A DNA stretch of 5,084 nucleotides from the NCBI GenBank assembly GCA_904501975.1, contig CAJGCZ010000087.1, forward strand, positions 1 to 5,084, given 5' to 3'. The translations under genes and the position numbers were made by a program. Below, piece by piece: positions 1 to 5,011 of the stretch. Below the pieces are notes generated by a model. That model was not told where the DNA came from, did no database searches, and saw only the letters and a list, made by a program, of their open reading frames with translations. The DNA comes from an uncultured Akkermansia sp. Its GTDB lineage: Bacteria > Verrucomicrobiota > Verrucomicrobiia > Verrucomicrobiales > Akkermansiaceae. The first letter of the stretch is position 1, and the number at the start of each line of letters is the position of its first letter.

Positions 1-250
1 CCCGGAGCGACGGAGCGAAGCGACGCAGCGTAGGCCGACAGACAATGGCGAGGACCGGCGAGCCACGGCGTAGCAAGCGAGCGCAGCGAGACGCGAAGCC
101 GGGAGCGAAGCGACGCTCCGAGCCGGGACGGGCGCGTGTTTTTTGTTGTTAATGAGTTGGGGTATTGCAAATCGCCACAAAAACACTATAGACACAAAGC
201 AACGCATTCTGTCGGCCTCCGCGCTGTCGCTATCGCTCCAACGCTCCGGG
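1..250. repeat. Imperfect ~42-bp inverted repeat, arms 1-42 and 208-250
   Basis: The reverse complement of 1-42 aligns with 208-250 with one single-base gap and six mismatches, about 36 of 43 positions identical by hand. The inner ends are the best conserved: GGCCGACAGA at 33-42 faces TCTGTCGGCC at 208-217, and the outer ends share CGCTCCGGG. The arms enclose a 165-nt spacer. Because the left arm starts at base 1 of the window, the repeat may extend further outside. It could be two inverted copies of an interspersed element or the termini of a small non-autonomous element. No target-site duplication can be assessed. Confidence 0.6.
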
Positions 251-274
251 CTCGAATATTAGGGGGGAAGCCTA

Positions 275-309
275 CCGGTGGTTTCGTCGCTTCGCGACTC
301 CACCACCGG
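275..309. repeat. Two-tier REP-like hairpin
   Basis: The outer stem is CCGGTGGT at 275-282 paired with ACCACCGG at 302-309. After a symmetric 3x3 internal loop there is an inner stem, GTCGC at 286-290 with GCGAC at 294-298, closed by a TTC loop. All pairs are Watson-Crick. A stem this GC-rich should form in single-stranded DNA or RNA on either strand. There is no adjacent T-run on either side, so an intrinsic terminator is unlikely. The shape, a long dyad next to a smaller GCCCC hairpin, is REP-like. A relationship to REP-associated tyrosine transposases is inference only, and none is encoded here. Confidence 0.65.
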
Positions 310-321
310 CTACTGTCTTTC

Positions 322-335
322 GCCCCTATCGGGGC
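322..335. repeat. Small GCCCC-TATC-GGGGC hairpin
   Basis: This is a five-base-pair perfect stem with a TATC loop (GATA when read on the minus strand). It lies 12 nt from the larger hairpin at 275-309. A sister hairpin with the same stem bases in the opposite order (GGGGC-GTAA-GCCCC) sits at 5061-5074 in the right flank, so both flanks use the same stem composition. Confidence 0.6.
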
Positions 336-361
336 TTCAAATTCCGCTCGCTTCGCTCGCT

Positions 362-382
362 AACTTCCGATTTATCGCTCAG
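362..382 (+). repeat. Left arm of a perfect 21-bp inverted repeat
   Basis: The sequence begins AACTTCCGATTTATCG and ends CTCAG. Its exact reverse complement lies at 4963-4983, about 4.6 kb away, on the other side of the two genes. Bases immediately outside and inside the repeats do not match. On each side the 21-mer is the boundary between AT-richer DNA facing the genes and GC-rich hairpin DNA facing outward. A 21-bp exact match at this distance is not expected by chance. Confidence 0.85.
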
Positions 383-418
383 GGCAACTTGAAATTGCCT
401 TAATGTCACACTCGGAGT

Positions 419-436
419 GAGGAACTTCTGTTCCTC
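419..436 (+). repeat. Seven-bp hairpin with TTCT loop
   Basis: GAGGAAC at 419-425 pairs fully with GTTCCTC at 430-436 around a TTCT tetraloop. It lies 37 bp inside the left 21-bp repeat and about 150 bp upstream of the first gene. No T-run follows directly, so it is not a good terminator candidate. It could be a leader structure or part of the flanking repeat element. Confidence 0.5.
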
Positions 437-522
437 CTATTTCTGTTGTTGGGCTACACATGTTCTGTAAGCACCATCATATTGTGTTATCGAGTCAATT
501 TTTTTTGCGTTTCAAAAAGAAT

Positions 523-552
523 TTGCTTGAATCCCCCCCGATGTGGTAGGAT
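523..552 (+). promoter_or_regulatory. Weak sigma-70-like promoter candidate
   Basis: TTGCTT at 523-528 and TAGGAT at 547-552 are separated by 18 bp and would place transcription start roughly 25 nt before the ATG at 585. An alternative pairing is TTGAAT (527-532) with TATGAA (552-557) at 19 bp. A better -10 match, TATAAC at 565-570, has no recognisable -35 partner. No clear Shine-Dalgarno sequence precedes 585. The call rests on partial consensus matches only. Confidence 0.3.
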
Positions 553-584
553 ATGAATATCATTTATAACACATCAGAAATATC

Positions 585-2078
585 ATGAGACACAAACACT
601 TCATCGCCTTGTTTGCCGCAGCAGGTATACTGCTACCCGCGCAACAAGCAGCATCCTTCACCTCCCCCGTCCCAGAGTTCAGAGATTCCATTCACCTTGC
701 CCCCAAAAAGAATAAGAAGGACAAAAATAAAAATCAAAAAAAAGCCAAAGGGAAAAAAGGCAAAACCGCCGAAGATGAGCAGGCGCCAAGCACCTTCCCC
801 ACCACGATTGCCGGGCTTACCTACGCTCCCACGACTAAAACGCACATAAGAACAAACCCACTTGGACTTACCGCAAATAATGCGGTTCGTCTTAATTGGA
901 AACAGCTAGACCTCCACCCGCACCTCAGCCCTCACGAGGTGCATATGCACGCACGAGAGCGAGTTCCTTACAAATATCTTCACCCAACCCTCCGCGCATG
1001 GATAGAAAGAGCCTATCGCGAAAACCCGGACAACCTGATATACCTTGGATACAATGGTGATGGAACTGCACGTTCTATTGCAGAACCGGAATATCTCTTA
1101 TACAGATCTGAAATGCTGCAAAAAAACGGCACTTCCGGATGCAGCATCCTGTGCAATGGTTATAATTTTGAATTAAATCTTCACAGACCCGGCAAAGCAG
1201 AACCTGCCTGGACATGCACCAAGGAACCTGCCGTGAACCCTCACACCGGCAGACCATGGATTTGCCTGACCCCCACTGAACAAAAGAAAGTGGAACGTCT
1301 CGGTTCGCCTTTATCCGATAAAGACGCGCTTTTTCTGCAAGACGTGCAGGATATCATCAATGAGAATTTTCATTATTTTTACGGCATGGCTTATGTACGG
1401 CCGGAAGAACAGGGCATCAGCAATGAGCAGCTTTTAGCTAAAGTAATCCCGAGCAAAGTCATGCTCTTTGACAAACAAGCACTATATCTCTGCCCTGGCG
1501 CCACACCCCAACAACGAAGGCTTTATTCTACTCTGGGGCACCCCATCTATTCATATAAAAACCTCCCTAGGCCTTCTTCTTATGCCATTGGGAATTGCGG
1601 CAATGGCGATCTCACAGCAATTATCAAGTCTTTTAGGGGCGAGGATAATGAATATTTCCAAAACCCATGCTTTGGCCCTAATTTGACGGCTAATACAACC
1701 ACATTGGAGAAAGAGAATGTCTTTATTAAATACCCAAACTACTACTACCAGCATTGGGTTACCTGTGATGTAGATTTTTGGAAAATGCTGAAAGGCCTTC
1801 GACAGCTATGCGAAGAACAAGGGGGGAATGTAGATACAGAATCAGCCAACTCCTCGGCTCTCAGCTTGTCTCTATACTACCTCTACAAGAGGACAGAGCT
1901 GTATTGTAACACGATCACCTTGTATTTCTATACTCATGGAAATGTGGTGGATCGGAACTCCCATGTAATTATGGTACCCATTCCTCGACACTACAAAAGA
2001 ATGAGCGACGAAATCGCCTTACCCGGCGTACCGGGCACAGGTCAACAAACCCAAGCAGGGCAAAACCGGGAACATTAA
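585..2078 (+). CDS. Exported protein of unknown function, Lys-rich linker, Cys-rich
   Basis: I do not recognise the family. The 497-residue product starts with a Sec-type signal peptide: basic RHKH, hydrophobic core about residues 6-18, likely cleavage near 22-25. A Lys/Asn-rich linker follows at 41-60. From about 70 the sequence looks globular. Six histidines cluster at 111, 113, 117, 120, 122 and 133. Ten cysteines occur after the signal (186, 190, 211, 227, 303, 338, 362, 394, 409, 441), an even number that fits disulfides outside the cytoplasm. GNCGNGD (336-342) and NSHVIMV (458-464) loosely recall the Cys and His motifs of papain-like or transglutaminase-like enzymes, but no oxyanion Gln or third residue is certain. 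The C-terminal tail (about 480-497) is Gly/Gln-rich. Start at 585 gives the signal peptide a normal length. The next gene begins 25 nt downstream, suggesting one operon. Sampled stretches are AT-richer than the downstream gene. Confidence 0.85.
   Translation: MRHKHFIALFAAAGILLPAQQAASFTSPVPEFRDSIHLAPKKNKKDKNKNQKKAKGKKGKTAEDEQAPSTFPTTIAGLTYAPTTKTHIRTNPLGLTANNAVRLNWKQLDLHPHLSPHEVHMHARERVPYKYLHPTLRAWIERAYRENPDNLIYLGYNGDGTARSIAEPEYLLYRSEMLQKNGTSGCSILCNGYNFELNLHRPGKAEPAWTCTKEPAVNPHTGRPWICLTPTEQKKVERLGSPLSDKDALFLQDVQDIINENFHYFYGMAYVRPEEQGISNEQLLAKVIPSKVMLFDKQALYLCPGATPQQRRLYSTLGHPIYSYKNLPRPSSYAIGNCGNGDLTAIIKSFRGEDNEYFQNPCFGPNLTANTTTLEKENVFIKYPNYYYQHWVTCDVDFWKMLKGLRQLCEEQGGNVDTESANSSALSLSLYYLYKRTELYCNTITLYFYTHGNVVDRNSHVIMVPIPRHYKRMSDEIALPGVPGTGQQTQAGQNREH
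705..764 (+). other. Lys-rich linker coding segment with A8 run (gene 1)
   Basis: Residues 41-60 of the first gene contain 13 lysines plus Asn, Gln, Asp and Gly. The DNA is almost purely A-rich and has eight consecutive A at 736-743. In the reading frame this gives A_AAA_AAA, a sequence on which ribosomes or polymerase can slip. A -1 shift would reach TGA at 776-778 after about eleven codons. Confidence 0.6.
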
Positions 2079-2093
2079 CAACGGAACAACAGC

Positions 2094-2107
2094 TCATACC
2101 GGTATGA
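2094..2107. promoter_or_regulatory. 14-bp perfect palindrome over the gene 2 start codon
   Basis: TCATACCGGTATGA reads identically on both strands and includes the ATG at 2104-2106. As RNA it could form only a short TCATA/TATGA stem around CCGG. As DNA it could bind a dimeric protein. No Shine-Dalgarno core lies at normal spacing; GGAA at 2083-2086 is too far upstream. Roughly 0.3 such palindromes are expected by chance in 5 kb, so the position is suggestive but not proof of function. Confidence 0.3.
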
Positions 2108-4902
2108 AAAAACGACATATAACAATTCTTCTGATAAGCATCCTTACGCTGGCAGCAGCCGGGGGGATGTTCTATTATCTTCACCAAAACACAGAAACAC
2201 GCCCCCCGCAGAATCAACAGGAAGCGCGTACCCAAAAACACAAGAACAAGCAAGGCAAGGCTCAAAAGAAAAAAAAGAAGCAAGCTCAGCCCAAGGAAGG
2301 TCCTCAAGCAAGCGGTAGTAAGGGTAGTGTTGCTCCCACGCCCCCGGAAAAGGCATCAGCACCGGAAGAAACGCCCCCCACGCCCGGTGAACTTAGCCAA
2401 GAGGAGAAAGATAACCGGCTCTACGACGCAGCAAACCAGGGCAATGTGGACTTAGTTCTCCACTACCTTCGCGCCGGTGCTAACCCAAACAAAAGACACC
2501 CGAAATGGCAGGATTATCCCATTTATACAGCGGCACAAAAGGGATTCACCGGTTGTTTACGCATTCTGCTGAACACCGGAGCCAACCCCGACATTGGTAT
2601 TGATTCGAGCCCTCACTTTTGCACAGCTATTTTTCATGCCGCCCAAAACGGCCATGTCGACTGTATCGATTTGCTCTTCAAAGCCGGTGCAACGATTAAC
2701 GTAGAAAAGGGAGGCCGCACGCCGCTGCACATGGCGGCTGGGAATGGGCACACAAAGTGTGTGGCTCTGCTCATCCGGGCAGGCGCTAGGCTCGATGCGG
2801 CACCGAACCGCACGACAGCCCTCTACCAAGCCACAAAAAACGGCCACATAGAATGCGCAAAGATGCTCTTGGCTGCCGGGGCTAATCCTACGGTCGGAAG
2901 CCCGAACGCAATATCTCTGGGACGGGACATTCCGGGATTGCGTGAGGCGATGCTGAAAGCGGAAACAGAATGCAACATTCAATCCATAGCCAAAGGGCTC
3001 AGTCAGCAAGAGAAAAATGACCGGCTTGCGAAAGCCGTGTGCGATGGCAATGCCATCCTGGTCAGGCGCTACCTGGCAGCCGGAGCAGACGTCAAAGCCG
3101 TGCTGAATTACCGGACAATCTTTGATGAAAGATACCCGGAGAACGCTGAAGCCATCTTCAAAATGTTGATGGAAGCAGATGGTGGAGCGAGCGCGGATTA
3201 CTTCAACCTAGAACATCCGAACACGCGGCTCTTCCTCGCTGCGGGACAAGGAGATACGGAACTGGTCAAAAAGCTGATGAAGGAGGGTGCTGATATCCAC
3301 GCGACTAACAGCATGAATCAGTGGACACCCCTGCACCACGCTGCCATCAGAGGCCATGAAGACTGCCTCATGCTGCTGTTGAAAGCCGGGGCTAAGGTTA
3401 ATCAGCCCGATCGCTTCGGCAGAACACCCTTGTACTGGGCTGCCTTCAACAGCCATACGGAATGTGTGAAAATGCTGTTGAAAGCCAAGGCTGATGCGAA
3501 ATCGGCGGATTCTGATAACCGTACGGCGCTGTACTGGGCAGCGGAGCGTGGCAATGCCGACTGTGTAAAGATGTTGATAAAGGCAGGGGCTGATGTGGAA
3601 CAATGCTACACTAAGGGAAGACTCAGATTCATCGAGGGCACGGATGAGGAGTTTCATGAACAATATTCCCCCTTGTACTGGACCGCGCTGTGGGGGCACG
3701 CCGACTGCATGAAGCTGTTGATTGACGCAGGCGCAGACGTCAACAAAGACACCGACCGCCGCCCGGCACTCCACCTGGCAGCACAAGGTGGCCATGCAGA
3801 CTGTGTCAAGCTGTTGCTGGAAGCCGGGGCAGATGTCAACAAAGTCGCAAAATTGGATGAGCACACCCCGCTATATTATGCGGCCTGGGAAGGACACGAG
3901 GAATGCGTGCGTTTGCTATTGAATGCGCCCGGAATTGATGTAAACAAAGATAAGGCAACATTGAGTGATGCCATACGGAACGGCCACACAGCATGTGTGC
4001 GCTTGCTCTTATCCGCACCGGGTATCAACTTGAATCAATCTCTCCGTGAGCATAACCCTCTTCGCATGGCATTTGAGCGAGGTGACCTAGAGTGCGCGAA
4101 GCTATTGCTGAACGCTCGCGGCTTAGATATGAACAGGGCAGTAAATGACGCTATTGAACGAGGCATCTGGCCTTGGGCTCGTTATTATGATGAGTCACAG
4201 CGCACGAAAATATTTGAGCTATTGATAGCGCACCCGAGTGCTGATATCAACCGTACCGGCGCACTGGTAGCGGCTGCCACGATTGGGCATGAGGGGTACG
4301 TCAAGATGTGTCTGGATAAACCCGGGACAGATGTCAACATCAAGAACAAGAACGGCGAGTTCCCTCTTCTTGCTGCCGCTTATAACAACAAGGTGGGTTG
4401 CTTGAGCTTGCTGCTGGATGCACCCGGCATAGATGTGAATGCCGGAGCCGGACAATGGACTGCGCTGCATGGTGCGGTAGATAACAACAGTATTGTCTGT
4501 GTTGAGCTCCTATTGAACGCCAAGGGGATTGACGTCAACGCCGCAAGCAGCACCGGTGACACAGCTTTGCACCGGGTTGTCAGCAAGGACTATTCCAAAA
4601 TATGGGAGGGGTGGCCTGACAAAAACCGTCGTACCGCCATCAGTCAATGGGGGCAAGCTGCCTGCCTGCGCTTACTGTTGAACGCACAGGGCATCGACGT
4701 TAACAAAGTAAACAAAAAAGGCCAAACGGCGCTTTGGCTTGCTGTGTTCAACAACAATGTGGAATGCGTTCGATTGTTATTAAATGCACCGGGTATTAAC
4801 ATCAACCAGCCGGATGCGGCAGGCAAAAGTCCTCTGGACCTTGCCACGGAGAAAAAACACGACGAATGCCTGAAGCTTTTGCGTGAGGCAGCCAAGCACT
4901 GA
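2104..4902 (+). CDS. Membrane-anchored ankyrin-repeat protein, about 22 repeats
   Basis: The 932-residue product begins with basic MKKRH and a hydrophobic segment at about 6-26. This is best read as a signal anchor holding the rest in the periplasm; AAA at 17-19 makes a cleaved signal possible. A Lys-rich stretch (43-60) and a Pro/Lys/Ala/Glu-rich stalk (to about 95) follow. Residues 97-930 are ankyrin repeats with classic TPLHxAA, GH and LLLxAGADVN motifs, a fold known for protein-protein binding. Most repeats carry Cys in the second helix. Repeats up to about 580 end in AGADVN-like turns; later ones use the one-residue-longer APGIDVN form. LSQEEKDNRL (97-106) recurs as LSQQEKNDRL (299-308), indicating duplication of a capped module. 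Insertions occur near 501-521 and 826-850. No catalytic domain is visible. The 25-nt gap to the upstream exported protein suggests co-expression and possibly partnership. Ankyrin identity is very secure; role and topology are inferred. Confidence 0.95.
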   Translation: MKKRHITILLISILTLAAAGGMFYYLHQNTETRPPQNQQEARTQKHKNKQGKAQKKKKKQAQPKEGPQASGSKGSVAPTPPEKASAPEETPPTPGELSQEEKDNRLYDAANQGNVDLVLHYLRAGANPNKRHPKWQDYPIYTAAQKGFTGCLRILLNTGANPDIGIDSSPHFCTAIFHAAQNGHVDCIDLLFKAGATINVEKGGRTPLHMAAGNGHTKCVALLIRAGARLDAAPNRTTALYQATKNGHIECAKMLLAAGANPTVGSPNAISLGRDIPGLREAMLKAETECNIQSIAKGLSQQEKNDRLAKAVCDGNAILVRRYLAAGADVKAVLNYRTIFDERYPENAEAIFKMLMEADGGASADYFNLEHPNTRLFLAAGQGDTELVKKLMKEGADIHATNSMNQWTPLHHAAIRGHEDCLMLLLKAGAKVNQPDRFGRTPLYWAAFNSHTECVKMLLKAKADAKSADSDNRTALYWAAERGNADCVKMLIKAGADVEQCYTKGRLRFIEGTDEEFHEQYSPLYWTALWGHADCMKLLIDAGADVNKDTDRRPALHLAAQGGHADCVKLLLEAGADVNKVAKLDEHTPLYYAAWEGHEECVRLLLNAPGIDVNKDKATLSDAIRNGHTACVRLLLSAPGINLNQSLREHNPLRMAFERGDLECAKLLLNARGLDMNRAVNDAIERGIWPWARYYDESQRTKIFELLIAHPSADINRTGALVAAATIGHEGYVKMCLDKPGTDVNIKNKNGEFPLLAAAYNNKVGCLSLLLDAPGIDVNAGAGQWTALHGAVDNNSIVCVELLLNAKGIDVNAASSTGDTALHRVVSKDYSKIWEGWPDKNRRTAISQWGQAACLRLLLNAQGIDVNKVNKKGQTALWLAVFNNNVECVRLLLNAPGININQPDAAGKSPLDLATEKKHDECLKLLREAAKH
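2230..2298 (+). other. Lys-rich stalk coding segment with slippery A8 run (gene 2)
   Basis: Residues 43-65 contain ten lysines, five of them consecutive (55-59). Eight A occur at 2269-2276 followed by G. In frame this gives A_AAA_AAG at 2271-2277, the heptamer class used for -1 frameshifting in dnaX. A -1 shift here would meet TAG at 2316-2318 and release only the membrane anchor plus the Lys-rich segment. No strong stimulatory hairpin is evident directly downstream. Confidence 0.5.
2404..4896 (+). repeat. Ankyrin-repeat coding array
   Basis: Using the conserved Cys (or its equivalent) of the second helix as register, repeats are centred at residues 117, 151, 187, 219, 251, 319, 351 (degenerate), 387, 421, 454, 487, 535, 567, 601, 631, 664, 703, 732, 766, 799, 854, 888 and 922. 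Most intervals are 32-34 residues. The outliers are 68 (251 to 319), 48 (487 to 535), 39 then 29 (664, 703, 732) and 55 (799 to 854). These mark a degenerate or linker zone, two loop insertions and a divergent stretch. DNA identity between neighbouring repeats is highest around 3700-3850, suggesting the latest duplications there. Confidence 0.85.
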
Positions 4903-4962
4903 CAGGAAGAAAATCGCATTCATATCTGAGTAAAAAATAAGGAAACTTCTAATTAGTCTCTA
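4903..4962 (+). other. AT-rich 3' spacer after gene 2
   Basis: About 60 nt separate the TGA from the right 21-bp repeat. It contains A-rich runs (4932-4936) and AACTTC at 4944-4949, which could pair with GAAGTT at 4978-4983 in the repeat. No GC-rich stem followed by T residues is present, so no intrinsic terminator can be called here. Confidence 0.4.
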
Positions 4963-4983
4963 CTGAGCGATAAATCGGAAGTT
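4963..4983 (-). repeat. Right arm of the perfect 21-bp inverted repeat
   Basis: It begins CTGAGCGATAAATCGG and ends AAGTT, and is the exact reverse complement of 362-382. The GC-rich hairpin array starts at the very next base (4984). Read from its own side, each copy therefore has the same order: gene side, 21-mer, then GC-rich hairpins. Confidence 0.85.
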
Positions 4984-5003
4984 GGAGCACCGTTAGGTGC
5001 TCC
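4984..5003. repeat. Perfect 8-bp hairpin, GTTA loop
   Basis: GGAGCACC (4984-4991) pairs with GGTGCTCC (4996-5003) around GTTA. It abuts the 21-bp repeat without a gap. As RNA it could slow polymerase or protect the 3' end of the upstream message. It is followed by TCGCG rather than a T-run, so it is not a standard intrinsic terminator. Confidence 0.7.
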
Positions 5004-5011
5004 TCGCGTGA

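Larger units (their letters stand above)
1..361. other. Gene-free, GC-rich hairpin/repeat region, left flank
   Basis: No credible gene lies in this stretch. A 75-codon open frame starting with GTG at 136 runs straight through the dyad repeats and looks like a by-product of them. The DNA is built from variations of GAGCGAAGCGAC-like and CGCTCGCTTCGCTCGC-like motifs. A 15-bp direct repeat (GGAGCGAAGCGACGC) occurs at 12-26 and 102-116. The second copy can fold into a hairpin at 102-119 with stem GGAGCG/CGCTCC. Between the GC-rich blocks, 136-207 is AT-richer and contains an 8-bp inverted repeat, GTGTTTTT at 136-143 against AAAAACAC at 179-186, enclosing 35 nt. Such stacked dyads are typical of REP-like interspersed intergenic elements; assignment to that class is inference. 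Confidence 0.6.
383..584 (+). other. Leader region upstream of the two-gene unit
   Basis: No gene is visible here. It contains GGCAA (383-387) facing TTGCC (395-399), a weak CACT/AGTG hairpin (409-419) and a better hairpin at 419-436. It also has a run of eight T (499-506) without a convincing GC-rich stem directly before it, and a run of seven C (533-539). TTCAA and TTGAA flank the AAAAGAATTTGC-type stretch near 511-531. The region is long enough for an untranslated regulatory leader, but no riboswitch class is recognised. Confidence 0.5.

Noticed and set aside
102..144. Hairpin 102-119 followed by a T-run at 139-144 as a terminator
   Set aside because: The T-run begins about 20 nt after the stem, with GC-rich DNA between, so it does not fit an intrinsic terminator.
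1..361. CRISPR array suggested by repeated GAGCGAAGCGAC motifs
   Set aside because: The motifs are short, irregularly spaced and palindromic, without uniform spacers or cas genes.
136..363. 75-codon open frame starting with GTG
   Set aside because: It runs through the hairpin repeats, has no ribosome binding site and no domain-like sequence. Its Arg/Ala-rich end is just the translated GC repeat.
480..506. T8 run at 499-506 as an intrinsic terminator
   Set aside because: Only a four-base ATTG/CAAT pairing precedes it; the stem is too weak.
753..759. AAAAAAG at 753-759 as a slippery site
   Set aside because: The codon register is AAA AAA GGC, not A AAA AAG, so it does not match the -1 slippage pattern.
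1969..3009. Minus-strand open frames at 1969-2307 and 2557-3009
   Set aside because: They lie antisense to clear coding sequence and have no recognisable product. The hydrophobic run in the first is the complement of the Lys-rich and linker codons.
3208..3864. Minus-strand open frame of 218 codons inside the ankyrin gene
   Set aside because: It is an antisense shadow of the repeats; its own repetitive sequence mirrors the repeated codons of the + strand.
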